Source: Phallusia mammillata
Lineage: Eukaryota > Chordata > Ascidiacea > Phlebobranchia > Ascidiidae
Assembly (NCBI GenBank): GCA_003260075.1
Contig: QLIY01000216.1
Location: 106,098-170,097 of the forward strand
DNA length: 64,000 nucleotides
Direction: 5' to 3'
Below are positions 1 to 30,370 of this stretch, piece after piece (the stretch's first letter is position 1; each line of letters starts with the position of its first letter). Position numbers and translations under genes: made by a program. The notes under the pieces were generated by a model. The model was not told where the DNA came from and searched no databases. It saw only the letters and a program-made list of their open reading frames with translations.

Positions 1-3000
1 TAGGCTACATTAACAGAATGAACACAAAACTTTAATGGTAAGAACTGGCTTGCTCTGTTGCACTTAAAAAAATAAAAAATGCGATTGTTCAACATAAACA
101 TGAGACGCTAACCAGTCAGACTATTTAAAACTTTGGACAAGGTTGAACCGTGGCTAGTTATCCCCAAAGGGGTGATTTTACACATTGCAGGGGGGTAATT
201 ACATTTATTTCTAGTTCTGTGGCGACATTTGTTTGGTGATTTTAGTTTCTTGAAAACGGGATTAAGATGGTTCATCTGGTTGTTTTGAGGGGTAACAATA
301 TATTTTTTTTGTATGTATATTACTTTGCATAACGAAAAACACAGACTGATTAAGTGTACCGAAAACTTCAGTTTAGTATCTATTATCCGCAATGTAATCG
401 TTTGTAATGAGCGCGCGAACACAGTCGTAATATTAAATGGGTTAAGAACCACTGCGTTAGAGGAATGTACTCGAAATTGTTGTGAAGCGTGAATCAACTA
501 AGCGTCCTTCCTAGGTTACTGTGGTGCCATGGCATGTGTTTATATTATGACCAAGGTGACCGAGCGGATAAACGCTGTTAACACTGGGCCTTGTTAAATC
601 TCGCCCATAACATCGGCGACATGCCTGTCTGCGCCGAAAGACGAAATTGTTTGCATACGATTCCACTAAACGGATTTTCGCGCAATTGCTCGCTTTAAAA
701 CTCAATGATTACGTCAGGAGTCGCTTGTTGTGCCAAATCCGGTTTGATCTCCGTCGAGTGCGGTGGTTGCCACAAGTTTTTGTCGTTGTTTAGACCGCCT
801 GACAATTTGACTTTGAATTCTTGGAAAATCGCCTTAAGTGACTAACACTGTACACAAGACCGAAAACCTTGCCCCATACCCTAAGGCGCGGTTTTAATTT
901 ACAAACGTGTGCTTAAACCGGTGTCTTATATCTTATCTCTTCATGTTACGTGGCGTTACAAAGGTTATTCTCAAGACTCACCTGGTTTTCTGTGGCACAT
1001 GGGTTCACCCACCTTCCAGTACTAGTTGTCACGGGCATGGGGCATCCTCTTGCTACGAATACTAAGGCAGTCGCAAATAATAAGTTCTTTCTTAACATAG
1101 TGATAATTGAATTTCTGTAAAAGAATGAAAGGTTCAATAGAAAACTTTCCTACGTTGAAAGTTCATTGTGCCTGTCTGACCTTGTCGTTCTGTTTGTTAA
1201 AAACTGATAGCAAACGCAATATATAACGCTGCTGTCCTTTCAACAAAATGCATTCTTCGACCCTTGCTTATGTGTCCTTATCTTACCCGTGACTGGAAGA
1301 AAATACGCAACGTAGCTTTGTTCCGCTTTTGGCGCAAATTGCCTCATTACTAGGCGGCGACTTTTCATGACCCCGCCATCTTGTACATTCAGCAAATTTG
1401 CACAACGTCACGACGCGATTGTTACCCCACGAATATCCCTGGGCTCCCATCAAACGCGTGGATTCAACCCCAATGACTTTCCGTTCAAGGGACTTTCCAA
1501 GCCCCAAGCCACCTCGAGATCTGCATGTAGTATTTAAAAGCGCGTCCCGTCAAACGTATTCAGCGCCTGTGACGTATTTGGAACGCGCACTGCGTCATGG
1601 CAAACATTTTAAATGTCAACAATGCTAATGTAAGCCTCGCGTGCAGCGGTCTGTTCTATAAGGAATCATATGCCATATGTAACACATTCTTAAAGTGAGG
1701 TTATACCGTGTTTGGTTCAGGTTTACCCAGGAATGGAGTCATCCCAGGACGTCCCCTAGTAACCTCGTAATCGGGTGGTCGAATTCGTGACCTTGGGTCG
1801 TTCTGCATTCGGCGAACGTGTACCAGGTTGCCTTGTGGCCTATCTCGTGGATCTTAGGGGAATTTACGGACTTTGCAAACTTGGTCAAAGTTGATGACAC
1901 CGTGAACTATGTCGTTTCAAATGCCTGGCGAGTTTTTTGTAAGTTGACAGATCGCCAAAAAGCTTTACTGTTTACACGCATATGAGCCGTGTGTAAATAT
2001 CAACTCGTTTGCGAACCCAAATAAAGCGTAAAGAATGTTGCAACTGACCAGGGATTGATCACGTAAGCGCGCATTTTCAATCAGTTGTTTCATTTACTCG
2101 TTCCTCGGGATAATTGCTCCCGTATTGAGCAATCAATTTTTGCATTTTCTGAGTTAAAAATAGCTCCTTAATGTGACACGCGTGTAAAACAGGACTCCAT
2201 TCGTGTGTCGGATCTTATTGCGTTTTTCCAGTAAATCCTGCAACCGATTTTCTTATACTGACATAGAATCATCAAAATTTCGCTGTAAATTAGTGTGGTG
2301 ACCTTTATGTGCCAAAAATAAAAATGTTGCTAAAATATAGTAAATATTAAAAAATTAGAATTTATACGCAGCGTTGTTTTTTGTAGATCATTGTTTTTAC
2401 CTGGTTATTTAATCTTTTAACATAAAAACTAAAAAGTACTATGCCTATACACGCACTGCATGTGATGTGTTAAATGGATGTTTGTTGAGATGAAAGAAAT
2501 CTCGTTACTTCTTCCTAATTTTTTTTCAACCCCGCGTATTCTGAGCGCCCTTGATGCCCCCAAACGAACCTGCATTTCCTTTTTTAATTATAAAGTTTCC
2601 AAAACCTTTAATTACAAGAAATTCCCGTCATTTCTTCCCTCGTATAACTAACCCATTATCTTGCCTACCCTTCGTTTCCGTTTCTATTAAAAACACCAAT
2701 TCCAGGCAAACCGCGTTTCAGTGCATTACTTCTACGACCTAAATCTTACTTTTCTTCTAGTTAAAGCAGCAAATATTTATTCGGAGACTCATACTTTGTA
2801 GAAAATCTGCAACAACTGCTGCAACATAATTCTTCTTATGCTTGGGCGTGCACCGATAAAAATAACCGTAACCGTAATTCTGGCTCCTACCGTTTCGACC
2901 AGTTTGGCCGCCATTTCCGCGTCCCAAGTATTTACGCACGTTTATTCGCTGTTTCCGTTCCGTTCTGCGAACCCCGCTTCTAGGAGCAGGCTTGCTCGGC

Positions 3001-3636
3001 AACAAATTATCTACATACACAACAACAATCAATTGTGCATAACCACGAAAACGGAAAGGCTTATGTCGCTACATACCGGCCAACATCCTTGTAGGCATTC
3101 CAAGAAAATACCCAATTTTTGTTAAATATAAATAAGAACTGCCTTAATGGTTTTGCATGGGTCCTTTCGCTGTTGTCGTTCTGGGGTGTGAAAAAGACCG
3201 CGGACTCCTTTGTGCTGATATTGCTCAAACGACGTGCGTCCCGAAGCTTTGTTTGTGTCAATGAAAATCCCTGTTTCCGAAACGAGCGCAACCTAAGCAC
3301 AATTCAATGCAGATTTGCGGGGTTTGTCAATTAGGGAAATTAACAGATGTGCTGACGCATTGAGTACAAAATACCTAGATTGCATCAGAACCTGGGCATA
3401 TGCCAACGTTGTATTTGTGAAGCACTCAACATATATATTTCTAGCTACGTATGGTACAGCTACATCTAGTTCTGTTAAAAGAAATTCTACGGCGTTAACT
3501 TGTATTGAACTTCTTTCACATGGTAAAAAAATCTATAACCCTCTAAAGATGAAATCCCGATCAAAATTAGTTTGGACTTTGTGTGTTAGTTTACCACCTA
3601 AATGTTTGTCCAATGTAAATCTTTTTGTTTTCAAAG
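1..3636. other. no exon recognised; likely ferlin intron or 5' flank
   Basis: I looked for the ferlin segment that should precede the first recognised exon and found none. The open frames here are short, and I see no homology in them. A moderately CpG-rich patch lies near 1300-1640. As the next exon starts inside the C2D domain, the missing N-terminal half of the ferlin must lie upstream of the window, making this probably part of a long intron. Confidence 0.4.
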
Positions 3637-20350
<16,714 letters not shown>

Positions 20351-22404
20351 ATCGACACCAAAGTTTTTTTTTGCATTTTCATATACAGTGCCACATTCAT
20401 TCCATCAAATCTGAAAAAAAGGTTCTGTTTCCGAATTCAAGTCGAATATTTTGCATTAAAATTATACCCAGAAATCAAATTGCAAGTCGATCGTGGATTG
20501 CTCTTTCTGTTGTATTTTGTTTTCAACCTGGGCACTTTTGTTATGTTTTGTTTTTAGCGTGTTATATCTCCGTTACCTGTTTAAAGTCCCACACAGCCTC
20601 TATATTTTGCACTTCCTTATTTTCGCCACTCTTTAGTTGTATTTTCCTTCTTACAATCTTAAAAAATACTTTCTACAAAAACGGGTATACGACAAGAAAC
20701 GGTATGGAAAAGTCATGTTTTTATTTTTTATTGCACTATTGTATACACGACCCACACACTTTTCTAGTTTGTTTGCTGAAAATTACTTTTTGTTTCAATC
20801 AACAAGACGCGCAATGTCTTTTTTTTTCATTTTATTTATTGGTATGTGCTTTTTCACTTACATACATTTTGTCACCAAACCTATCTATTCGAAATAGCTT
20901 TAAGTTTGTGTGAATTAGTGATTTTATTTTTTTCACATACGGTAAGAAGCAGTTTTGTTTGTGATTATTATAGATGCAGTAATATTGTGTTGTGTACCGA
21001 ATACAGTTGTGTGCTAGATCTATTATTTTGCACAAAACGTTATGTTGTTTTGAAATAGCCTTCAGTTGTTAGTTCTTATAGTAACTGTATATGCTCTGTT
21101 TTTTTTCGTTTTTTAAAGTTTCTGGGCAATGTTCTAGCGTGCAATAGATTTTTGCACTGTCAAAGTAAAAGTTTATATCAAGGACTGAGGTACCTGTAAG
21201 TATTAGGCCCACACTGCTTACAGTTTTTAAATTTCTAAGAAGGTTTTTGGTCTCTTTGAATATTAAAATTTATTCATACTCACAAGCCCCCCCCCCTAGG
21301 CCCACACTGCTTACAGTTTTTAAATTTCTAAGAAGGTTTTTGGTGTCTTTGAATATTAAAATTTATTCATACTCGTTTTTCAAAATATGCGACAGTTTTG
21401 TCATGTGTTTAAGTTGTTGGGAAAAAGGTTATGTGTACCTAAATACCTGCAGGTACCTTATTTGGGGTAACGATCTGTCTATGGAAGGCAGAAATGGCGA
21501 TTGTGTACAGCGACCCACGAATTTCTGCTTTTTAGTTGCAATAAAAACAATGCACATGCAGCCGCTTGCGGCAATGATTTTGTTTATCAGCCAATTTTAC
21601 AAACCGTATACATGTATTAGAAAGCCAACTGCAAAAACCAAGCGTCAATCAATGCCTCAATCAACGTGCTGAACGATTGTTGCTTGGGGCAGCAGGCGGA
21701 CGTTTTGCGCCCAATGATGTGATGGTCGTTGTTGTTTCTCATAGTAAATGAATGCCACTATCACTATTCTCTGGATTTGTATGCTTGTGTTATAGCAAGG
21801 ATCAGCATTCTACACAGACTGTGATTTGCATAACATCGAGTTATTGGGGTAAGTTTGGTTTATTATGTACCTTACGTTACATATGATAACGTGGTTTTAA
21901 CTCCTTTTTAAGTTCTTTTGAGGTATAATTTTGACAATCTGATTAGGTTTTGTTTACATGGTTATACTTAAAGTAACAAAACTGTGCCTAAACTCAAAAC
22001 AAGCTACATAATATTGGTGCCACCAATTGTCTTTACAAAATTTATTGATATTTTTACCGTCTGCCCCAAATGTATGTTTTAATAAGGACTATACCAAATC
22101 TTATTGCAACATGGTGATAAGTGTTGTTGTTTTAAATTCGTTATAATCAAGTTCCAGTGAAAGACTTTGTGATGTGTGTTTCACTAAAAACTAAAGTAGT
22201 AGGTTTAAAGAGTTTTGATCTTTAGACAGCGATATTGGAACTGTTTTAAGAGAAGTCTGGTTAGGTTGGTACAATTTTGCTGAATATATCGGTTTTAGTA
22301 GTAAAAATTTTTTCGTTTATTTGTTATTACAGCCATATACAAAATCCAAGGTTAAGATAAAGCATCAAGTGTACAATGTTTTAGAGCCATATAAGCGTTA
22401 ATGC

Positions 22405-22405
<1 letters not shown>
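20351..22405 (+). other. ferlin 3' UTR and intergenic DNA
   Basis: No further coding exon seen. AT-rich sequence follows the stop. An AATAAA lies near 21540, but I cannot place the cleavage site. An 80-base segment is present twice (about 21205-21286 and 21297-21374) around a C tract. Confidence 0.4.

Positions 22406-22471
<66 letters not shown>
22406..22471. repeat. 66-base C homopolymer
   Basis: Flanked by AATGCT on both sides, immediately 3' of the cluster gene 1 stop codon. Confidence 0.9.
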
Positions 22472-22473
<2 letters not shown>

Positions 22474-22479
22474 AATGCT

Positions 22480-23192
22480 TCAGTCAGCAGATGTCCAAAG
22501 CAAACAAGGTCCATTTACTTGCACAAACCCCCAACATGCCCTAAGTCCAGGAAGCCCGATGTCGACGCAATTTTCTAAACTCGGTATCACGTCTCCGACT
22601 TTGACAACGATTTTTGCCCAAACCAATTTTTGCATTTGGCGACAAACATAACTGGGCGGTAGTTGATATCCTCGTGGCTTGAATGAAACGCATTTTTCCT
22701 GAAAATGTAATGCGGCATGTTTAGCAATTTTCTAATGGGCTTAAAATTTACAAAAAACAAACTTTCAATATAGGTTTAGCCCCCCCCCCCCCTTGAATGA
22801 AACGCATTTTTCCTGAAAATGTAATGCGGCATGTTTAGCTATTTTCTAATGGGCTTAAAATTCACAAAAAACAAACTTTCAACATAGGATTAATCATTTA
22901 CCTCCACAAATTCGGTTGGTGAATATATCAGGACGGTTTTATCTAACTCTGGTGAAAACGCGGTTCTGCGGGTTGTTATCTGGGTAGAAAATATGCATAT
23001 AGTTAATGACAAAAATCAAGATTCACAAGATAAGGCTAAGCAAGACAAGTAAATAAAAATTAACATTACCGAATAAAAGAAACAACATACCGATTCTGTA
23101 TCGAAGCAAACTCTACGATATCCCGGGATATATTGCGTAGAAACGGTAGCAACAAAAAACGCCAAGGCAACAAGAATAGTCGCTCCCAGCAT
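22480..23192 (-). CDS. small secreted Cys-rich protein, cluster gene 1
   Basis: Not a family I recognise. Three coding exons on the minus strand: 23091-23192 (ATG; signal peptide MLGATILVALAFFVATVST; donor GTATGT), 22902-22979 (26 codons, with AFSPELDKTV) and 22480-22698 (72 codons plus TGA). Both introns are phase 0. Product 132 aa. Six cysteines, one in exon 1 and five in exon 3, end in RACWGFVQVNGPC. The stop codon lies only nine bases from a 66-base C tract, so the 3' UTR is missing or misassembled. The 5' edge of exon 3 is repeated at 22793-22810 across a C tract, probably as a second allele. Secretion is inferred from the N-terminus; function is unknown. Confidence 0.82.
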
Positions 23193-26100
23193 TGCTGAAC
23201 TATCGTAAAAGATATACTCAAGAGGTTGAAGTTGCTAAATCACAAACTATTTCTTGACAGTTTTCTAGTAGATTGTTTATGCTTTTCTGTTCGGCGTCTA
23301 ACACTGCTTCTTACTGTTGGATCTTTGCTGTGCAGCTGTATTTGAACAAAAAAAACACGATAGGCCACTTAAATACGTTTGGATGTAAGCTTAACAAAAC
23401 TTAGAAGTGTCAACATCTAAGAGTAACCTTCTACACATTCGGCCGAGTATCTTGCATGATATATTTCTAAACCACCGAATGGCAACACGTATGTTGCACT
23501 AGAAATGAGATATAATTGCTGTTAACGTTTGAAGTATAAACCATTGCATTTGCATAACGTTCAAGTGTTTCAACAAGTTTGCAACACGTATGTAACCACC
23601 TAATGTGCATGTTGAACAAACAAAGTTACTTCCTTTGCGTTGCTGTCTAGTGATTGCGATAGAGCAGTTGATTTGTTACAAATGTTTTGCTGGCAACACG
23701 GAGTTGTAAGTCAGACCGGCCTTTCGTGCCGGTTTAGGCCGGCTTCGGGCTTGGGTTTCTTCAAAAAAAAAACGGGCCTGATTTGGGCCTGACTTTTACA
23801 CTCTGTGTCAGTATTTTTTAAATAAATTTAACTAGTAGCCAGTTGTTGGACCTGACCTAATGTTAAACAACCCTAAAACAACGCCTTGTTCGAGGCCAAC
23901 TGTCTATTAGTATCTATTGTGTTTGTTATCTTGGTCTTTCCTGAGGCTTTTATGTATAGGCCCAGGGTTTTTTTAAGGTTTGGTTTGGGTGACCGCTAAG
24001 TAGTTTTAAGAGACCGCAAGTGTTTCATTTAAATACCAAAAAATGTAGTTGTAGTTGCAAGTCCAAATTTTGGGAAACCGCTGGAGAAATTTGGGGGACC
24101 GTTTCGGTCCCCCAAAACACCTTAAAAAAACACTGTATAGGGCCTAAAGGGGCTTCGCAAAATCAATTCGGGTTTTGCCGGGTTCGGGCTCCAATTTCAG
24201 GCCCGTTTACACATATAGCCACAAACCCCTAGCCCAGTGTGAAGGGGTCAGCCTCACATTTTTGCCTGAGTCCTTGTCACATAACGTCATAACTGCGTTA
24301 AAAGATTTCCTCTAGTCTAGAGTTTGCCCTCTTTTGTACCAGCTCGCTAAAACTTAAAAAGTGTCAATATCTATAGGAGCCACCTTACACATATTCGGTA
24401 TCTTGCATGATATATAAATCACCGAATAGCAACAATCTCGCACGTTGCACGAGAAATGGGATGTAATTGCTGTTAACGTTTGAAGTGTGAACCAATAAAT
24501 ATTTGTATAACGTTCAAGTGTTTCAACAAGTTTACAACACGTATGCAAGCACCTAATGTGCATGTTGAACAAACAAGGTTACTTGCAGTATCTGTTTTAC
24601 TGTCTGTAGCGGTTGCTTTGTCACATAACGTCATGACTGCGTCGGTGCAGCGCGTTAAAATATTTCCTCTTGATTGTGCCGTAGCTATTTCCGAATTAGT
24701 CAATACTTTTGATCAATCTACGGATCCATTAGACTTTTTTTCAGCATGTGAAATAAACTTAATTTAAGACATATGAACTGACCACCCCCCCCCCTTCTAC
24801 AAGCACTAATAGCCCCCAACCACCAAGCGCAGTGTGAAGGCGCCAGCCTCACATTCTTGATCCTGAGTATTTGCCACATAACGTCATAACTGCGTAGGTG
24901 CAGCGTGTTAAAATTTTTCCTATAGATTGTGCCGCAGCTATTTCCGAATTGGTCAATATTTTCGATCAATTTACGGATCCATTACACTTTCTTTCAGCAT
25001 GTGTAATAAACTTAATTTAAGCCATATGAACTGACCGTCATAAGCAGTTTCTGCTTTACCATACGGTTGTGCTAATTTGAATTCGTTTTCAAATTATGGT
25101 TTAAAAACGCCTACAGGCCACCAAAATTTCTGTTGTTAATTTTCGAAAAACTTTCCTCCCCCCCCCCCTTTACCATACGGTTGTGCTAATTTGAATTCGT
25201 TTTCAAATTATGGTTTCAAAACGCCAAATTTCTGTTGTTAACACTCTGGCCATGTCTGTGGACAAATTGGCTTTGTTACACGTTCAACATAAGCATGTGT
25301 GTACTACTTCAGTTTTCCTGGAATGTGGTTTGTTTTGTTTATTTGCCTATATAGTCGTTTGGGCATCAAAACATTTGTTAACAAACCAGAATGTTCAGGA
25401 CCATTTTCCAAATCGCTGCAGTTCACATTTAGAAGTAGTTTAAACATCATCTTTAAGTTGTGTATGAGTTTTTGTTGGTGTATGGTGTATACCAGTGTTG
25501 CTTAACCAGTGGGTCACAGGGCAAGTTTTAAATGGCCTACAGGGCATAAGTAGTGAAAATACTGGAATCCCATTTTTAGCTACCAGCAGCTATCGTTTAA
25601 TTTGATTATTTGGACACTAGATAATTGTTTCATTAGCATGTTTCAAACTGAAGTTTACAATGAAACAAATCGCTACACAGGAAAGCAATTAATGCATCTG
25701 CCAGTCAAAACAAGCTTATTTTGAACAATGTTACGATCCGATAGTAGAGTGGGGCATGTAAATTTAAAAAATAAGTTTTTTAACCGTGCTCGTGATTAAA
25801 ACGTGTTTGAACGTTCTTTATAGGGCGTGATTTTTCTGTTTTCTTATCTGTTACTACTACGTGTACTTAATAAATTAATAAGTTTTTGGAAATTGGAAAA
25901 ACTGTAATATGACGCCAAGGCGTTGCCATGACATGTTCGCCCCCCCCCCCACCGTGCTCGTGATTAAAACGTGTTTGAACGTTCTTTATAGGGCGTGAGC
26001 TTTCTCTTCTCTTATCTGTTACTAGTTACTACTACGTGTACTTAATAAATCAATAAGTTTTTGGAAATTGGAAAAACTGTAATATGACGCCAGCGCGTTG

Positions 26101-26920
26101 CCATGACATCGTGGCGTTTTTATATGTGACTACTCTGATCGGCATTCCCACGCAAAGTTTTTGGCCTGTTTTATTGATTGCCTTAATACTGGAACGATTA
26201 GAAATTGAGATTGCCTGGTAGTTCGTACCAGTCATTGTGCTTAAAGAATAAATGTTAGCTGCTGTTGTCCTATAGTCTATTTAGAGCCTATATAATATAG
26301 GGCTACGTGGCAGTTTTGATGTCTTAACTTTTTCGTATTTTTGTAAAGTTTGGTGCGCCAATACACGCCAATACATTTTTTAGTACACAATACGCTTTGA
26401 CAAGCATCGTGCCGACTTGTTAAAATTGTTGCCCCCCCCCCGCAAAGTTTTTGGCCTGTTTTATTGATTGCCTTAATACTGGAACGATTGCAAATTCAGA
26501 TTGTCTGGTAGTTCGTACCAGTCATTGTGCTTAAAGAATACATGTTAGCTGCTGTTGTCCTATAGTCTACTTAGAGCCTAATATAGGGCTACGTGGTAGT
26601 TTTGATGTCTTAACTTTTTCGTATTTTTTGTAAAGTTTGGTACGTCAATACACGCCAATACATTTTTTAGTACACAATACGCTTTGACAAGGATCGTGCC
26701 GACTTGTTAAAATTGATAAAATCATGTTACTTTTATAAAACCAGCTGCCTATTATTTAAGGATAACAGCAAAGCTATGATGTGGTATCTTTGGGTCAAAA
26801 CACACTTCTCGGTTAAAATTTTATTCAGTATGTGATTAAAGCTGAGCACCAATCAATCAAATGTACAATAATTGATCCACATAATGAAATGTTGAGACTT
26901 AACAATAAAACACACTGGTG
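23193..26920. other. intergenic; duplicated upstream region and repeats
   Basis: Holds the gene 1 promoter region, a diverged second copy of that region (24361-24600), GCCCG-rich repeats (23703-24237), three related stretches near 24280, 24630 and 24880, and allelic-looking repeats around C tracts at 25158, 25940 and 26432. I see no complete gene. Confidence 0.5.
24361..24600. repeat. second copy of cluster gene 1 upstream region
   Basis: Closely resembles 23401-23640. Both contain TATCTTGCATGATATAT, AACGTTTGAAGT and GTTCAAGTGTTTCAACAAG in the same order. Divergence exceeds the allelic level seen elsewhere, so it looks like an old locus duplication whose coding part is gone or unrecognisable. 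A 75-codon frame from 24541 has a hydrophobic N-terminal part but no supported exon structure. Confidence 0.6.
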
Positions 26921-27998
26921 TTAGTTAGCAATGTAAAGAGCACATTGTCCTTTTATTGTTATCAGACCCCAGCACGCGAGCAAATTTGAAGAGATTTCAT
27001 CACAATCCCGTAAGTTTGGACATCTCCTTTCAGCAGACTTCCTTTCAGCTTTTGAAATGATAAGTTTAGCCCACTCTCTTTTGTGTTTTTCACCACACAA
27101 AGGTCCATACGGATAAGATCCTCCCATAACCCAAGTTGAAAAACAGTTTTCGAACGAAAACATCTGAAATATTTTCCACATTAATATGACTGCGTAAAAA
27201 TGTAATGGCAATATAACTTGAGTATGTTTTTTTTGTCCAAGGGATTAAAGTTTTGCAAACGCTTGTTTTTTACCAGTTATCAAAACTACAACATTGTCAA
27301 AATGAAATTATTAACTCCCCCCCCCCCACATTAATATGACTGCGTAAAAATGTAATGGCAATATAACTTGAGTATTTTTTTCCAAGGGGTTAAAGTTTTG
27401 CAAACACTTGTTTTTTACCAGTTATCAAAACTACAACATTGGCAAAATGAAATTATTAACTAAAAAACAAATTTATACCATTTTTTCACCATTTAGATGA
27501 AAAACTACACTATATATGCAGCCTGGAGGAAAAAACCTAGAAATGCATTTTTACCGATAAAAAGGATTACAGGCGATTGCCGTATATGCTAAATATAAAG
27601 TATGCACATGCAAAAACCCAACATGTAGAAATTAAAAAAAAATTGAAAAAGATATCCACCCGCCTGTTTAAAAGTGTCAGTCTCATACAATTTCACCATT
27701 CTCTGAAAGTCATGCGACCATGCCTCTGTGAGGTTACGTACCTTGGCATAAAAAATATTGATAAATAAGCTATAGGTTGGTAATTGGTTACGATATACAA
27801 AATTAACCTAGTTCGTTTTGATAATACATGCAGCCATTTATCGTTTCCGTTTTCCTTTTGTAAAATACTGTCACAAACCGTTTTTTCGGATTGGCAAACT
27901 TTTCGAAGGCCGGCTGGAGCCTTACTCTGACCGTTGATTTTGGCAGGAATCAATATCATCACGAACGTTGCCGCGACAAGTAGGGTTCTACTGCACAT
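26921..27998 (-). CDS. small secreted Cys-rich protein, cluster gene 2
   Basis: Paralogue of gene 1. Exons on the minus strand: 27879-27998 (signal peptide from MCSRTLLVAATFVMILIPA, then INGQSKAPAGLRKVC), 27664-27741 (26 codons, containing DFQRMVKLYETDTFKQ) and 26921-27163 (80 codons plus TAA). Product 146 aa. Exon 3 carries ENC, PLC, RRC, RDC, LACWG and GQC, one cysteine more than the family core. The second coding exon ends at CAG followed by GC rather than GT, inferred by alignment to the paralogues. That makes this a GC-AG intron or a damaged donor. A C tract with duplicated flanks sits in the second intron. Confidence 0.78.
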
Positions 27999-30370
27999 CG
28001 TTGCTACAGAAACAAGATTAAAACATTAAAATGCGACAAATGACATTAGGAACAGCACAGCTTTAAGTCCAAGTATAGCTTACGTTTTCAATTGAAACCG
28101 AAATATATTGCTGTGCTCTTTCTAAAGGAAACCTTGCTCTGCTGGTCAGGGCGCCTTGCATTTGTACTTAACACGTTGCAATAACAATTTAATCCATTTT
28201 CTCTGGGCAATTTGACACATGTTAAGTAAAGATAAAACCATTCATTTGCAAGCCACTGAACAGCGAAACCCACATCACACGGGAACTGACATTACCGTTC
28301 TGGCGTATTAAATGATATTTGCATAATGTTGAGTGTTTCAACAAGTTTGTATCACGCACACGTTCTTAAGACCTTTTTTGCCGCAGTTAAAAAGCATTTG
28401 TCGCCGCAGTTACTAAAATCAACAGATCATCAATGTATTTAGATTGACAAAGATGTATGGGCTCAACTTAGCTTGAATCACAGTTTTTAAACGCCAATAG
28501 GCCGCTAAATACGTTGACAGCCTGTGGTCGCCCTTTTATTTCTGAATCAAACTCAAGGGTGATGCTGTATGGTTTTAACACAAATTCAGCAATGGTCAGA
28601 CCTAATGTGTTAAGATTTTTCACTCTTCCACTATGTTCGTTGGATTGAATTTTGCATTTATTTTTTGGTACTGTTTCCTGGGATCATATTTGCCATATCG
28701 TTGAGCGAATTATCAAAATGGCGTCCCCACGAGCTTGAAAGCAGGAGTTTGGGTTGAGCTGTGGTGGTGTTGCCGTCGTTGTATCTGCGCTGCTTTTTTA
28801 TCGTTCTGCCCCTTTAATATTTTAATGCAAATTGGAATTCAGTGCTGACTGGCAGCGCATTTTGAAAATGGAAGTTTTGACTCAAGTTGTGAATTGACAA
28901 CAACAGCACTGCAATTCGTATTAAACTTTACGCACCTGATTTATTGAACAGATGACACCGAGTTGATTGTGTTTGTTTTTAGTATGCGATGTTGTTCCCG
29001 TGTGTTTATAATTCAATCGCTTGTATAGTTTGCCAATTATGCTGTTTCTACACCAGTGGTTCTCAACCTTTTTAAAATGCGACCCCTTTAATGGTTATTG
29101 CACAACGATACCCTCGAGGAACATATGAAGTTTTGTTACCACAATGTGATCATTATTTACTTACTATCAAATGCCACCGTAACAGTTCGGCTTTTTGCTC
29201 TGCAGCAACAAACAGTGTTCATGCCTACCCCTACATCCCCCCCCCCCTTATTTACCCTGATGAAGACGACCTGTATAGGACGTCGAAACGTCGGAGTAAA
29301 AATACGTTTGCCAGAAGAGCTCTATAGACTTGCCGTCATTATCTCTGCGCTGCTTTTTTATCGTTCTACCCCTTTAATATTTTAATACAAATTGGAATTC
29401 AGTGCTGACTGACAGCGCATTTTGAAAATGGAAGTTCTGACTCAAGTTGTGAATGTAAAATTGACAACAACAGCAGTGCAATTGAATTAAACTTTACGAA
29501 CCCGATTTATTGAACAGATGAAACCGAGTTGATTCTGTTTGTTTTTGCTATGCGATGTTGTTCCCGTGTGCTTGTAATTCAATCGCTTTGTATAGTTTGC
29601 AAATTGTGGTGCTTCTACGCTAGTGGTTCTCATACTTCTCAACCTTTTAAAAATGCGAATCCTTTAATGGTTATTGCACAACGCGACCCCTTGAGGAACA
29701 CGTGAGATTTTATTACCACAATGTGATCATTAAATACTTACTATCAAATGTCACTGTACCAGTTCGGCTTTTTGCTCTGCAGCAACAAACAGTGTTCATA
29801 GCTACCCCTACAATGTGTTCGTGGCTTACGTCACCATAAACCTTAAAAGGTTTAAATGCAAATACTGTTGTACGTTACCACTTCTAAACCAAACAGAAGA
29901 CACGGGGAAAAGTTTTATGATGCAGATAAAATAATTCCCCCCCCCCCTCTATAAGTGCTTGGCGACCCTTTTGGGGGTCGCGATCCCCTGGTTGATAAAA
30001 ACGTGGTGCCGTCTTATGTAAATGGACTAAAGCAAGCAGGTTGCAAAAAATAATGCCCCCCCCCCGGGGGTCGCGATCCCCTGGTTGATAAAAACATGGT
30101 ACCGTCTTGTGTAACACTAAAAAAAGCAAGCAGGTTCACTAAAGCAAGCAGGTTGCAAAAAATAATCTACACATAACTTTTGTCAAATGAATCGTTTTAG
30201 TCAGAGAACACAAGTAAAAAATGCAATAACTGATATGAAAGACAAGTGTTTGTGGATAAGTATTTATTTGAATAAATGATTATAGGGAAATAAAAAATGC
30301 ACCATTCATAGTAATGTACAAGATCAAATCTGCTGGACGAAATGTTGGGAGTTGTTACAAAACAATCATG
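27999..30370. other. intergenic; gene 2 promoter and hAT-like repeats
   Basis: Contains the gene 2 upstream block, then a repeat present twice (about 28764-29236 and 29330-29815) that includes a CAGTGGTTCTCAACC-type terminus, and a fragment with CGTCGAAACGTCGG at 29280-29294. C tracts lie at 29237, 29937 and 30056. No gene seen. Confidence 0.5.
28131..28174 (-). promoter_or_regulatory. shared promoter block, cluster gene 2
   Basis: Plus-strand reading CTTGCTCTGCTGGTCAGG, then TGTACTTAAC. Same order as at genes 3-6; lies about 135 bases upstream of the ATG. Confidence 0.45.

Noticed and set aside
1..3636. Upstream ferlin exons
   Set aside because: No segment encodes the expected C2C-C2D linker or has matching phase and splice sites, so none is annotated.
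24541..24767. 75-codon frame with hydrophobic N-terminal stretch
   Set aside because: The related copy near 24880 has an in-frame stop and the other upstream copy lacks the start, so the frame is not conserved.
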